Shown piece by piece: positions 1 to 10,067 of a stretch of 64,000 nucleotides of DNA (position 1 is its first letter; every line of letters begins with the position of its first letter). The translations under genes were made by a program, and so were the position numbers. Source of the DNA: Dyadobacter chenwenxiniae. GTDB lineage: Bacteria > Bacteroidota > Bacteroidia > Cytophagales > Spirosomataceae. The notes under the pieces are model-generated. The model was not told where the DNA came from. It ran no database searches and worked only from the letters and a program-made list of their open reading frames with translations. Location of the stretch: assembly GCF_022869785.1 (NCBI RefSeq), contig NZ_CP094997.1:1798001-1862000 (forward strand), written 5' to 3'.

Positions 1-1094
1 TCCGTAATCACCAAAAAGTCTTTGAAAACGTCAATTCCTTCGAGTAGGACGTCTTTTCTGGTTGGGATAACCTCTTTCCAATGCTCGACACCTGTGTTAT
101 TGAGCGGTGTTTCCATGAGTTTAAAATTGAGCGCATCCTTATTGGTAACAACCAGGAATTTGTCGTTCTGATGGTCAATGTCATACAGCACATTCTTCAT
201 TCGCGGCTGGAAAACCTCAAAATCCCCCTCCGGCTTATCCGCATCCAGAATCCTGTATTCCGATGACATGGTCGCAGAGGAAGCGATAATGATGTATTTT
301 TCAGACTTCGTTTTGCCCACGCCAATGTAATTACTCTTATCCTTTTCGGCGTAAACGACCACATCTTTCTTAGGATCGGTCCCTAATGTATGGCGCTTGA
401 TCTTTTCGCTTAAAAGGGTTTTCGGGTTCGTTGCTGTGTAGAACAATGTCTTGTTATCATTTCCCCATTCAGATCCCCCGCTCGCCGGGAAGATCGCGTC
501 CTTGATCAGTTCACCGGTTTCCAGGTTTTTCACATAAATCGTATACTGCCGCCTCGACACAGTGTCGACGCCATACGCGAGCAGTTTGTTATCCGGACTT
601 ACATTGAAACCAACCGCAGAATAGTAAGGGTGGCCCTCGGCCATTTTGTCCACATCCAAAAGCATTTCCTCCTTCGCATCCAGCGAGCCTTTCTTGCGGC
701 AGTATTTGAAATACTGCTGCCCCTCTTCGCTTCTTGTATAATACCAGTATCCATTGCTGAACACCGGCACCGACTCATCTTTCTCCTTAATCCGGCCTTT
801 CATTTCTGCGAAAAGATCCTCCTCGAATTTCTTCGTGTCAGCCATCATGGTATCGGTGTAAGCATTCTCTGCTTTCAGATAGTCTACCACTTTATTGCTG
901 TCGGGTCCTTTGCTGAAAAAATCAGCCATCCAATAGTACTCATCATTACGCTTGTCGCCATGCATGCCGGTTTCATGGTCTTTCATTTCTGCTACGGGAG
1001 GCGTCGCTCCCGGCCATTGATATGCTTCGTTCACGTCTTTATTTTGATTACAGGAAAAAATGATAACAGCTAAAAAAGGTAAAATGATTCGCAT
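1..1094 (-). CDS. S9A prolyl-oligopeptidase-family lipoprotein, partial (3' end outside window)
   Basis: The frame is open from the ATG at 1094 down to the window edge, giving about 364 residues with no stop. It begins with a short hydrophobic signal ending in a lipobox-like FSC, so it is probably a periplasm-facing lipoprotein. The next residues (AEMKDHETGMHGDKRNDEYYWM) and the segment SNGYWYYTRSEEGQQYFKYCR match the N-terminal part and beta-propeller of oligopeptidase B-type S9A peptidases, which cleave short peptides after basic or proline residues. The Ser-Asp-His catalytic domain would lie beyond base 1 and cannot be checked. The gene is divergent from polA. Family assignment is fairly sure; the subtype (oligopeptidase B or prolyl oligopeptidase) is inferred from length and motifs. 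Confidence 0.8.
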   Translation of the reverse strand, partial: MRIILPFLAVIIFSCNQNKDVNEAYQWPGATPPVAEMKDHETGMHGDKRNDEYYWMADFFSKGPDSNKVVDYLKAENAYTDTMMADTKKFEEDLFAEMKGRIKEKDESVPVFSNGYWYYTRSEEGQQYFKYCRKKGSLDAKEEMLLDVDKMAEGHPYYSAVGFNVSPDNKLLAYGVDTVSRRQYTIYVKNLETGELIKDAIFPASGGSEWGNDNKTLFYTATNPKTLLSEKIKRHTLGTDPKKDVVVYAEKDKSNYIGVGKTKSEKYIIIASSATMSSEYRILDADKPEGDFEVFQPRMKNVLYDIDHQNDKFLVVTNKDALNFKLMETPLNNTGVEHWKEVIPTRKDVLLEGIDVFKDFLVIT

Positions 1095-1322
1095 GGGACG
1101 TCGGTTTTGGAATAAATTCTATATATACTTGGCATTTTAAAAGTATAAAAAGTTTTAAAAGTATAAAGTTAATAGTACTTTTAAAATATATTAAATGTAT
1201 AGTATGTAAAATCTTAAATTAATGTAAATAAAGTTTATCACTTTCTATCTGGTAAGATTAACTTCACGTGCCTTAAATCTACAAAAAAGCCGCAGTAATC
1301 CTTTTCATCTGCCCGCATACAT

Positions 1323-1330
1323 TATATTTG
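1323..1330 (+). promoter_or_regulatory. Putative -7 element of the polA promoter
   Basis: TATATTTG fits the Bacteroidota -7 consensus TAnnTTTG and lies 22 bases before the polA ATG. No good TTTG -33 box is found at the usual distance; only a TTTTC run near 1302 is present. The match is therefore half a promoter. Confidence 0.4.
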
Positions 1331-1352
1331 AGTTTTATAAATAAAAGACCTC

Positions 1353-4223
1353 ATGGATAAACCCGTTCATAAACTTTTCCTGCTGGACGCAATGGCACTG
1401 ATCTATCGCGCGCATTTTGCTTTCATAAAAGCGCCGAGAATCACGTCAAAGGGATTGAATACAAGTGCTGTTTTTGGCTTTACAAATACATTGCTTGAAG
1501 TTTTGCAGAAGGAAAAGCCCACCCACATCGGCGTCGCTTTTGACACTTCTGCTCCCACATTCCGGCATGTGCAGTATGAGGCGTACAAGGCGCAGCGCGA
1601 AGCCCAGCCAGAGGATATTACGGTTGCGATCCCGCTGGTGAAGCGTCTCCTGGAAGCCATGTGTATCCCCGTTCTCGTTTTGGACGGCTATGAGGCGGAC
1701 GACATTATCGGCACCATTGCCAAGGAAGCTTCTGCTGCGGGTTTTGAGGTTTTTATGATGACGCCGGATAAGGATTACGGACAGCTCGTGGAAGAGCACG
1801 TGTACATATATAAGCCCGCGTTCCTGGGCAAAGGCGCCGAGATCCTGGGCGTTCCGCAGATTCTGGACCGCTGGCAGATCCAGCGCATCGACCAGGTGAT
1901 TGACATTCTGGGACTGATGGGCGACGCGGTGGATAACATTCCAGGTGTCCCTGGCGTGGGTGAAAAAACGGCACAAAAACTCATCGCAGAATACGACACC
2001 ATCGAAAACCTGATCACGCATGCCGACGAAGTAAAAGGCAAGCTGGGCGAAAAACTCCGCGAAAACATTGATAAGGCAGTGCTGAGCAAGCAACTGGCCA
2101 CTATCGACATTAAGGTGCCGGTTCCGTTTGATCCGGAAGATCTCACCGTTTGCGCGGCCAATGCGGATAAAATCATTGAGCTGTTCGATGAGCTGGAATT
2201 TAAAACATTAAAAACACGGATCTTAGGCCCAGGCACTTCCAACATTACCCCGGCTTCAAAGCCGGTGCTGAAAAATAAGGCTGGTCAGTTGGATCTTTTC
2301 GGCAATCCGACCGAGGAACTGGGCAAACAACCCGCGATCATCAGCGAGGGCATTGCCGATGATGATGCGCCGGAGCAAGCCTACGAGGACCTGCACATCC
2401 CAACCACCAAGCAGACCATTGACAATACTTTTCACCGCTATCACACCGTGGACACGCCGGAATTGATGAAAAGTCTGGCCTATTATCTGTCGTTGCAGGA
2501 ATCGTTTTGTTTTGATACGGAAACGACGTCGCTGGATACGATTGATGCGGAACTGGTGGGACTTTCCTTCGCCTATCTGCCGGGAGAGGCATTCTATATC
2601 CCTGTTCCCGCCGAACGTGAAAAAGCCATTGAAATTTTAGAGAATTTCAGGGAAGTATTTGAAAATGAATCCATTGAAAAAATTGGTCAGAATATAAAAT
2701 ACGACCTGCTTGTGTTGCGAAGCTACGGGATTGAAATCCATGGCAAGCTGAGCGACACCATGCTTGCACATTATCTGCTGGAACCCGATAAACGCCATGG
2801 GATGGACATTCTGGCTGCTTCCTATCTCAATTACGAGCCAGTTTCCATTACTTCGCTTATTGGCAAAAAAGGGGTTAAACAAGGCACCATGCGGGATGTT
2901 TCTATTCCTGAAATCACGCAGTATGCCGGTGAAGACGCCGACATTACACTGCAGCTGAACACGATCTTCTCGCGCGAACTGCCTAAGGTGAATGCTTACA
3001 AACTCTTTGAAAAAGTGGAAATGCCGCTGTTAAAGGTGCTTGCTTCCATGGAAAGCAAAGGCGTGCGGCTGGACATCAACGCATTGAAAGAGATGTCTAA
3101 CGTGCTGGAACTGGATTTGAGGCAAACAGAGAGTGAAATTTACGCCTCCGCAGGCCAGTCATTCAATATCAGCTCGCCAAAGCAACTGGGTGAAGTGCTT
3201 TTTGATAAAATGAAATTGATCGAAAAGCCGAAAAAGACTAAAACAGGCCAATATGCAACGGGTGAAGACATTCTTTCCGAGCTGGAAAACAGCCATGAAA
3301 TTGCACGTAAAATACTCGATTACAGGGAATTGCAGAAACTGAAATCAACTTATGTGGACGCATTGCCGCTGCTGGTAAGCAGCCGCACGGGACGCATTCA
3401 CACATCTTACAACCAGGCTGTTGCAGCAACAGGGCGTTTAAGTTCTACCAATCCAAACCTGCAAAACATTCCCATCAGGACACCTCGCGGGCGAGAGATC
3501 AGGAAAGCATTTGTGCCGGATAACGAAGATTTTCAGATCCTTTCCGCCGATTATTCACAGATCGAGTTGCGCATTATGGCGGCTTTCAGCGGGGATGAAA
3601 GTATGATTGAAGCATTCAATCAGGGACGGGACATTCATGCCACAACGGCAAGCAAAGTGTTCAAAGTGCCTTTGGAAGAAGTAACTTCGGATATGCGCAG
3701 AAAGTCAAAAATGGTCAATTTCGGAATCATTTATGGCATTTCAGCATTTGGCCTTGCGCAACGCCTGGCCATTCCAAGATCGGAAGCCGGCGAAATTATT
3801 CGTGCTTATTTTGAGGAGTTCCCTGCCGTTAAGGGTTATATGGATAAAGTGGTGAATGATGCGAGGGAGAAAGAATTTGTAGAGACGATCCTGGGCAGAA
3901 GACGCTACGTGCCCGACATTAATTCACGGAACCAGACCAATCGTGGCTATGCCGAACGAAATGCCATTAACGCGCCGATACAGGGCTCAGCGGCGGATAT
4001 GATCAAAGTTGCGATGATCAACATTCATGATTTTATAGCCACTGAGAAATTGAAATCACGCATGATCCTGCAAGTGCATGATGAACTCGTGTTCGACGCC
4101 CACCGCGACGAAATTGATTTACTAAAAGAAAAAGTAGACGAACTAATGCGGGTCGCGATTCCGCTGCCGGTAAAAATGGAAACGGGCATCGGGATCGGTG
4201 CCAATTGGCTTGAAGCACATTGA
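1353..4223 (+). CDS. polA: DNA polymerase I
   Basis: 956 residues, the normal size for a three-domain Pol I that fills gaps and removes primers during replication and repair. Residues 1-290 are the 5'-3' exonuclease (FDTSAPTFRH, YEADDIIGT, GDAVDNIPGVPGVGEKTAQ). Residues 375-555 are a 3'-5' exonuclease that keeps its acidic residues (D388 and E390 in FDTET, the N..YD motif and YAGEDAD), so proofreading is probably active. The polymerase domain has motif A (SADYSQIELR), motif B (RRKSKMVNFGIIYG) and motif C (LQVHDELVFD). The linker carries QLDLF at about 312-316, which matches the bacterial sliding-clamp-binding consensus. The ATG at 1353 fits the promoter position. A strong bidirectional terminator follows. 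Confidence 0.97.
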   Translation: MDKPVHKLFLLDAMALIYRAHFAFIKAPRITSKGLNTSAVFGFTNTLLEVLQKEKPTHIGVAFDTSAPTFRHVQYEAYKAQREAQPEDITVAIPLVKRLLEAMCIPVLVLDGYEADDIIGTIAKEASAAGFEVFMMTPDKDYGQLVEEHVYIYKPAFLGKGAEILGVPQILDRWQIQRIDQVIDILGLMGDAVDNIPGVPGVGEKTAQKLIAEYDTIENLITHADEVKGKLGEKLRENIDKAVLSKQLATIDIKVPVPFDPEDLTVCAANADKIIELFDELEFKTLKTRILGPGTSNITPASKPVLKNKAGQLDLFGNPTEELGKQPAIISEGIADDDAPEQAYEDLHIPTTKQTIDNTFHRYHTVDTPELMKSLAYYLSLQESFCFDTETTSLDTIDAELVGLSFAYLPGEAFYIPVPAEREKAIEILENFREVFENESIEKIGQNIKYDLLVLRSYGIEIHGKLSDTMLAHYLLEPDKRHGMDILAASYLNYEPVSITSLIGKKGVKQGTMRDVSIPEITQYAGEDADITLQLNTIFSRELPKVNAYKLFEKVEMPLLKVLASMESKGVRLDINALKEMSNVLELDLRQTESEIYASAGQSFNISSPKQLGEVLFDKMKLIEKPKKTKTGQYATGEDILSELENSHEIARKILDYRELQKLKSTYVDALPLLVSSRTGRIHTSYNQAVAATGRLSSTNPNLQNIPIRTPRGREIRKAFVPDNEDFQILSADYSQIELRIMAAFSGDESMIEAFNQGRDIHATTASKVFKVPLEEVTSDMRRKSKMVNFGIIYGISAFGLAQRLAIPRSEAGEIIRAYFEEFPAVKGYMDKVVNDAREKEFVETILGRRRYVPDINSRNQTNRGYAERNAINAPIQGSAADMIKVAMINIHDFIATEKLKSRMILQVHDELVFDAHRDEIDLLKEKVDELMRVAIPLPVKMETGIGIGANWLEAH

Positions 4224-4242
4224 TGATTTTCCTATCAACAAA

Positions 4243-4281
4243 AACGAAAAAAGAGCGACCTACCATCGCTCTTTTTTCGTT
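4243..4281. terminator. Bidirectional rho-independent terminator between polA and susD-like gene
   Basis: A perfect 16-base inverted repeat (4243-4258 and 4266-4281) around a 7-base loop. The GAGCGA stem is flanked by A-runs on one side and T-runs on the other, so it can end transcription from both converging genes. Confidence 0.9.
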
Positions 4282-4301
4282 CTGTACGCTATTCCTGAAT
4301 G

Positions 4302-5897
4302 TTACTTTGCCAACCAAAGCGGTTGATTGATATCATCCTTACCCGCAAACTGGCTTTGAATGGCCGCATTGTAATTCGCTGCATTGGTTGTGCGCTCCGA
4401 AAGCGGATACTGCCAACGCACGGCGATCCTGCCCGAATTGCCTGTTCCAACGCCGGTCATAAATTTGGGGAAACCCGTCCGGATATAGTTGAAATAAGCT
4501 TCCATACCCGAGTTCATAAAGAACGCCAGGTATTTTTGCGTTACGATCTGCTCAATGCCGCCGATGTTATTTCCAGCATATTTTACAAGCGGCTGGGCAT
4601 AATATTGATCGAAATTGAAATCAACCGTATAGTTTGCAAAATCTGTTGAAGCCCGGCCGCCGGTTTTAGAGTATGTCATCGTCAGCGTACCGGTTTTTAC
4701 GCCATAAAACTCCTGAGAAGCCTGGATTCCCTTTTTGTACCAGCTTTCAGCACTACCCGTTGCCCATCCGCGTGCGATTCCTTCGGCAATATTGAAGCAC
4801 ATTTCTGGATAACCAACAAGAAAAGTACTCTCGCCGACGTAGTTGGAATAATAGCGCGATCTGCTCTGGAAAGAATATTCTCCCGGCGCAAAACCTGCAC
4901 CATTGTTCTTACCAGCCTTGTTGGACATGTCCGACAAATCTTCACCCGAGCTGGCTGCGATAAATGCAGTAAAGTCAGATGGTTTTTTGCCGGCTTTCAA
5001 CTGTGCGCCAGCAGGTTCGGTTGTTACCATCACGCGCGGATCTTTGCGGGCTGTCAGCAGGCCAACGTAAGTCTGCGCCATGTTCTGACGGGTGGCATCA
5101 AAACCGAAGTTGTCCGGGTTTGAAGGATATTTGTTATAAACGTTGGATTTGAATTCAAGATTATCGGCCATGCCGCTCAGCAAAGGATATTTCGTCGGGT
5201 TCGCGATAATCTCTGCAAACTGGCTTTTCACATTCATGCCCGCTTCATTTTCCTTTTTGCTCAGACGGAGTAAAATGCGCAAACGGAAGCTGTTAACCAC
5301 TTTTTGCCATTTAACCAGATCTTCTCCCAGGTAAAAGTCGCCGGTCACTTTCGTGTTTCCAGCCGCGATCAGGGAGGACATTTCCGCATTCGACTGATCC
5401 AGCCACGTAAGGATCTGCATATATACCTCTTTTTGCGAATCATATTTCGGCGTCAGGACTTCCAGCCCCTTCAATGCTTCCGATGCAGGCAGGTCGCCTC
5501 CTCTTACAGACATCTGATCGATAAAAAACGCGCGGAAAAACTTTCCGAGAGCAGAATAAACGTTCACATCAGCCAAGCCTGCGCGTTTTGCCTCCTCCTC
5601 CATTTTCACAACATTTTTCAATGTCGTGTAATGATCGGTGAAAGTGGACCACGTGTACTCATTGTTTCCGTAATAGTTGTAATTGATCGCATAAAACTGG
5701 TTCCAGCGCATCTCACTACTGAACGGCCGGCCGATGTTGTCATACATATCAAATTCAATGCCTTGCAACACCAGGGAAGCGGGTGCGGTTACGGCACGGT
5801 TTGGATCTTTTTCGAGCTCTTCAAAGCTCCTTTCACATCCCGATAACATCAGGCCAAAAGCCGTGCATACCGCGATAAGTTTATGATTGAATTTCAT
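4302..5897 (-). CDS. SusD/RagB-family nutrient-binding outer-membrane lipoprotein (SusD-like_2 type)
   Basis: 531 residues. The signal peptide ends in the lipobox LSGC, followed by ERSFEELEKDPNRA, the usual start of SusD-like_2 proteins. SusD proteins form a lid over the SusC barrel and capture glycans or other nutrients outside the cell. The C-terminal YPLSERTTNAANYNAAI motif is typical of the family. The gene lies 45 bases downstream of the SusC gene, so the two are almost certainly co-transcribed. No enzyme gene accompanies the pair, so the substrate cannot be inferred from neighbours. Confidence 0.93.
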   Translation of the reverse strand: MKFNHKLIAVCTAFGLMLSGCERSFEELEKDPNRAVTAPASLVLQGIEFDMYDNIGRPFSSEMRWNQFYAINYNYYGNNEYTWSTFTDHYTTLKNVVKMEEEAKRAGLADVNVYSALGKFFRAFFIDQMSVRGGDLPASEALKGLEVLTPKYDSQKEVYMQILTWLDQSNAEMSSLIAAGNTKVTGDFYLGEDLVKWQKVVNSFRLRILLRLSKKENEAGMNVKSQFAEIIANPTKYPLLSGMADNLEFKSNVYNKYPSNPDNFGFDATRQNMAQTYVGLLTARKDPRVMVTTEPAGAQLKAGKKPSDFTAFIAASSGEDLSDMSNKAGKNNGAGFAPGEYSFQSRSRYYSNYVGESTFLVGYPEMCFNIAEGIARGWATGSAESWYKKGIQASQEFYGVKTGTLTMTYSKTGGRASTDFANYTVDFNFDQYYAQPLVKYAGNNIGGIEQIVTQKYLAFFMNSGMEAYFNYIRTGFPKFMTGVGTGNSGRIAVRWQYPLSERTTNAANYNAAIQSQFAGKDDINQPLWLAK

Positions 5898-5942
5898 TGT
5901 TTCAAAATTGTATTGTTGAAATAATCTGTCCTGGACTCTGAT

Positions 5943-8900
5943 TTAGAATGTCAAACTCACGTTAACCCCATAACGGCGCACCGAAGGAGTTTGCAAGCTG
6001 GAACCGCCGTCATCAATGTACTGGTTAAGATCCACGTCTTTTTTCTCAGCAAAATAGAGCAGGTTACGTCCTACCAGTGAGACAGATGCATTGCGGATGA
6101 AAGTTTTTTCAAGCAATGCAGCTGGCAAACGATATCCGATCACGACTTCACGAAGCATACCAAAAGAGCGGCTCATGAGGTTTCCTTCATCGGAGTTGTA
6201 ATAGCGGCTTACCCAGTCCTGAACGTTCTGCGCCGTTGCGTTCGGCTTGAATTTCAGCTCGGCAAGGTTGGTAATGTTGCCGTCTGCATCGAAGTTAAGC
6301 GCGGTTCCGTCCACCACCTGCACACCTGGTCCTACGTATGTTTTGTTTTCGGTGTTGTTTTTAAAAGCTTCATAATCCGTTTCCCGGGAAGCACCCAATT
6401 GACCTTGGATCAGCTCGATATGGCGCCCTCCGCGGAAAGTTTGCTTCTGAATGTAGTTGGAGATCACACCACCGATGCGTCCGTCAAACTGGAAGCCCAG
6501 GCTGAAATTGCCGTAAGACAATTTGTTGTTGATCCCGAAAACAAATTTGGAATAAGAATTTCCCAAATATCTGCTTTGCGAAGAATAGATCGGACGGCCA
6601 GAATCGTCGTTAATGATCTGTCCATCAGCCGTTTTAGCAAATGCACGACCATAGAATTTATCCATTCTGTCACCTACTTTAAAGAATGTATTGAACTGGT
6701 CCTGACCCGGATAGATCTCCGTCAGCACTTTTTTGTAGGTCGAATAGTTGGCCACAATATCCCAGTTCAGTCCTTTCTCAGAACGGATCGGAGAACCTGT
6801 CAAGGAAATTTCAAGACCGTTTTTGCGCGTTTTGATACCATTTACCAATGCTGCCGTATAACCCGTTGTGGATGAAATTGGCAAAGCAAAAATACTTGGA
6901 CCATCATTGGATACATAATACGTAACATCCAGTCCCAGACGGTTTTGCATAACCCGTACATCCAGCCCGACCTCAGTCTGCGAAGTGGTGCTTGGTACGA
7001 TTTCCGGATTGTTCAATGTGTTGGTAAAATAAGCGGCAGGATTGTTGTTATAGGTAAACGGAGTAGCATAAACCGCAGAATTCTCATAAGTAGGGCCGCC
7101 GTAAGACGACTTGTATTCCTCCCCATATCCAAGAAAATAGGTTGTTCCAGGCGTTCCCCCAATTTCCGTTTTTGTCAAACCGTCCTTTACATTAGCATAA
7201 GATCCGCGCAATTTCAAAAATGAAATCACTTCCGGTAACTGTGTGTAGTCCGAGATCACCGTAGACAAAGCAACCGACGGATAGAAGAATGTATTGTTCC
7301 CCTTCGGAAGCGTAGAAAGCTTATCCATACGGCCGGTCGTTGAGACAGTCAGGAAATCTTTAAAAGTAAAATCCGCCGAATAATAAGCAGAAGCCACGCG
7401 CATATCGGAGATAAAGTTGGCCGATTTCACCGGCAAAGCGGAGTTTCCGAAGTTATACAAACCAGGCACGTTCAGGTAATCCGTAGTCGTATATTGCGAG
7501 TTGTATTCAAAGCTGCGGATGTTACCACCAGCCCAGATCTTTGCATTGAAGCCCGGAACTATGTCCTTGTCAAACTTAACCAGCAGGTCCGTGTTGTTTT
7601 CAAAAAGGTTACGACGGTCTTCGCGGTAATCGCCACGACGCTCATCACGGCCATAAGCACCTGCTGAATAAGGCATTTTCTCATTGCGGAACATGCTCCA
7701 AGTGTTCACCTGCGAACGGAAAGTTGCTTCCAGGAAATCGGTGAATTTGTATGTCATCGCAGCCTGGCCAATAATATCCGACTTCTGATGACCTCTCAAC
7801 CACTCATAACTCATGAAATAAGGGTTGTTATAACGCTGATATTCCGCATAAATCTGCTGAATGCCCTCTTTTCCAGGCTGCCAGTAATTGCGCATATCAT
7901 CCACATTCCAATCCGCCCCAGCCCAAAGAACGATGTTGTAAATGATGGAGTTAGGACCATAATTCACATCCGGAATGTTCGGCGTATACTGGCGGTTGTA
8001 TTGTAAAGATGAATTGAATGTCAGCTTTTTAGAGAAATTGTAATCTGCGACAATGTTGAAGTTGGTAATGTTCAACTTTGTGTTTGGGACAATTCCTTTT
8101 TGGTGCATATGCGATGTTGAGAAACGCACATTGTATTTCTCACCTGAAGCTGAAACCGAAATGTTGTTCGTAGACAAAATCCCCGGCTGCAAGAAACGGT
8201 TCAAATTGTCTTTCCCACGTGCAACCCAGGGCGTTCCGGCTCTCTTACCCGTTATCGGATCAACCGGGCTGTCATATTGCGGGATCAGCTGGCCTTCAAA
8301 TTTTGGCCCCCAGCCACCATCGTAATCTCCATCATTCAAACCACCGCCTTTCCCGTCACCGAATGCATAACGACCGTGGTCGCCCGGGCCGTAAAGATCC
8401 TGCACTTTTGGGATTGCATAAAAACCGTTGTCAACCATTGTTGATGAGTTGAAGTCAACAGAGAATCCGCGCTTGTCTTTTGAGCCTCTTTTGGTAGTGA
8501 TCAGGATCGCTCCATTCTTTCCGCGGAAACCATAAAGCGCTGATGCAGAAGCACCTTTTAACACGGAATATGTGTCAATGTCGTCTGGGCTCACGTTCCA
8601 TGTGTCTGAGTTTACGGGCACACCGTCTACAACAAAAAGCACGTCCGAGTTACCTCTAAGCTGAATGTTAGGCTTGCGAAGCATTTCCTGCTGCACACCC
8701 ACGGTCAAACCGGCAACTTTACCGGCCAATGCGTTGATGGCATTGGGTTCACGGGCTTTTACGGTTGCGTTACCATCCACCGTTTGGATGGCGACACCGA
8801 TCCTGCGGATGTCTTTTTTGATACCCAAGGCAGTCACAACCACTTCATTGAGCTGGCGAAGATCTGCTGAGAGGGAAATGTCGATCACGCTTCTGCCCGC

Positions 8901-9197
8901 GATTTTCACTTCCTGAGAGCTGAAACCCAGGAACGAAAAAGTGAGATCAGTAGCTTTTTCATTAACGTCAAGCTTGTATTTTCCTTCCGAATCCGTGATC
9001 GTTCCATTGGTGGAACCTTTCACGACAATACTTACACCTGGAATAGGCGCATTATCCTCTTTTGCAATGACTTGACCGGTGATCAGGGTCTGTGCAAATG
9101 AGAATTGAGACAATAGAATGCATGACAGCAGCATGCAGGCCCGGGAACTTCGCCGGAGCATTTTCAGCCGAAAAGTTGCGTAAAGCGTTCTCATCAT
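5943..9197 (-). CDS. SusC/RagA-family TonB-dependent outer-membrane transporter
   Basis: 1084 residues. A signal peptide (ending near FSFAQT) is followed by a carboxypeptidase-regulatory-like domain at about 37-120 (ITGQVIAKEDNAPIPGVSIVVKG), then the plug (NEVVVTALGIKKD, DVLFVVDGVPV, LKGASASALYGFRGKNGAILITTKRG) and a long beta-barrel ending in a terminal Phe. It has no STN signalling domain, unlike the second SusC in this window. It imports a substrate delivered by the SusD partner, using TonB energy. A second Met one codon later is an equally possible start. The pair has no obvious local regulator. Confidence 0.95.
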   Translation of the reverse strand: MMRTLYATFRLKMLRRSSRACMLLSCILLSQFSFAQTLITGQVIAKEDNAPIPGVSIVVKGSTNGTITDSEGKYKLDVNEKATDLTFSFLGFSSQEVKIAGRSVIDISLSADLRQLNEVVVTALGIKKDIRRIGVAIQTVDGNATVKAREPNAINALAGKVAGLTVGVQQEMLRKPNIQLRGNSDVLFVVDGVPVNSDTWNVSPDDIDTYSVLKGASASALYGFRGKNGAILITTKRGSKDKRGFSVDFNSSTMVDNGFYAIPKVQDLYGPGDHGRYAFGDGKGGGLNDGDYDGGWGPKFEGQLIPQYDSPVDPITGKRAGTPWVARGKDNLNRFLQPGILSTNNISVSASGEKYNVRFSTSHMHQKGIVPNTKLNITNFNIVADYNFSKKLTFNSSLQYNRQYTPNIPDVNYGPNSIIYNIVLWAGADWNVDDMRNYWQPGKEGIQQIYAEYQRYNNPYFMSYEWLRGHQKSDIIGQAAMTYKFTDFLEATFRSQVNTWSMFRNEKMPYSAGAYGRDERRGDYREDRRNLFENNTDLLVKFDKDIVPGFNAKIWAGGNIRSFEYNSQYTTTDYLNVPGLYNFGNSALPVKSANFISDMRVASAYYSADFTFKDFLTVSTTGRMDKLSTLPKGNNTFFYPSVALSTVISDYTQLPEVISFLKLRGSYANVKDGLTKTEIGGTPGTTYFLGYGEEYKSSYGGPTYENSAVYATPFTYNNNPAAYFTNTLNNPEIVPSTTSQTEVGLDVRVMQNRLGLDVTYYVSNDGPSIFALPISSTTGYTAALVNGIKTRKNGLEISLTGSPIRSEKGLNWDIVANYSTYKKVLTEIYPGQDQFNTFFKVGDRMDKFYGRAFAKTADGQIINDDSGRPIYSSQSRYLGNSYSKFVFGINNKLSYGNFSLGFQFDGRIGGVISNYIQKQTFRGGRHIELIQGQLGASRETDYEAFKNNTENKTYVGPGVQVVDGTALNFDADGNITNLAELKFKPNATAQNVQDWVSRYYNSDEGNLMSRSFGMLREVVIGYRLPAALLEKTFIRNASVSLVGRNLLYFAEKKDVDLNQYIDDGGSSLQTPSVRRYGVNVSLTF

Positions 9198-9396
9198 GAG
9201 CGGGAATTGTTTGAGTTATAATTGAAAAAGAAATCCGTCGGATAACTGAATTGTTCAAAGCGCAAAAATCCTGCTTATTCTGATTATCCGTGTTAAGTAT
9301 TTATTAACAATTTATAAACAAATCCAGCTTCCCTATTATAGTCCCATTTACAGGATTCCACTGCTGAACCACCCGCAGGAGCGCTTCTCGTACAAC

Positions 9397-9414
9397 TATC
9401 ACTACACAGTGATA
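9397..9414. promoter_or_regulatory. Inverted repeat, possible operator
   Basis: Perfect 7-base arms TATCACT and AGTGATA separated by 4 bases, 200 bases upstream of the SusC start. No regulator can be named. Confidence 0.25.
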
Positions 9415-9506
9415 TCAGGAAAATCGAATCATGTTAAGAAGGCTGAAACCTGACCTCTCTTCTAAATTTAATCAAATGCATTAAAAAAAACAATGAGATT
9501 GAAAAG

Positions 9507-9526
9507 CTTATTGAGCTATCAATAAG
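9507..9526. promoter_or_regulatory. Inverted repeat, possible operator or weak hairpin
   Basis: Perfect 8-base arms CTTATTGA and TCAATAAG around a 4-base spacer in the divergent intergenic region. AT-rich arms make a protein-binding site more likely than a terminator. Confidence 0.25.
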
Positions 9527-10067
9527 TGATTTAAGGTTACAAACCCCAAAATACTTGCCAAATTGACATTTTAAAATGAAATAAGAATATACAAAGGGCT
9601 CGACCCGTACTTGATAAACATAAAATGATAATCATAACAATACACGCTCCGCTGAAAAACTCATTCTTCATTCAAACTCACACCCATATACGCAGTCGAA
9701 AACATTTAAATCCTGTTAAACTTTCTTGGTATTTTGAAATTGCCGCAGAACTGCAATGGGTGTACGCTCTGCGCAAGTTGCAACGCTCCTCGTCCAGCAG
9801 GATTGATCGCCGAATCCGTCTGCCAATATCGTGTTTACAAACAATACTGTTCAACTGCCTGCTATGATCAGTCCAGCTGCAATCGCGTGAAGTTATCCGG
9901 GCACTGGATTTTATGTTAAAGCCAAAATGGCTCTCTTTCCAGGCAGCTGTTTCAGCTTATGAAGAAAACACTATTTAATTAAAAATTAATTACAATTTAA
10001 CAGGATATATTAGTAGCAAAATGCGAACTTCGCTTTTTAATTGTGAACATTACACTTAATATATCCA

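Larger units (their letters stand above)
9198..10067. other. 870-base gap between divergent genes, no convincing gene
   Basis: AT-rich sequence holding the promoters of the divergent SusC and DUF1080 genes, though no full TTTG/TAnnTTTG pair was found. Two small inverted repeats could be operators: TATCACT-acac-AGTGATA at 9397-9414 and CTTATTGA-gcta-TCAATAAG at 9507-9526. The open frames here start at TTG or lack family features. One, 9734-9919, is unusually cysteine-rich (see findings). Confidence 0.6.

Noticed and set aside
630..1073. 147-residue plus-strand frame
   Set aside because: It is the shadow of the minus-strand S9 peptidase gene, whose translation shows clear family motifs.
4302..9197. 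Full polysaccharide utilisation locus around the first SusC/SusD pair
   Set aside because: No glycosidase, sensor or sigma gene adjoins it; only the transporter pair can be supported.
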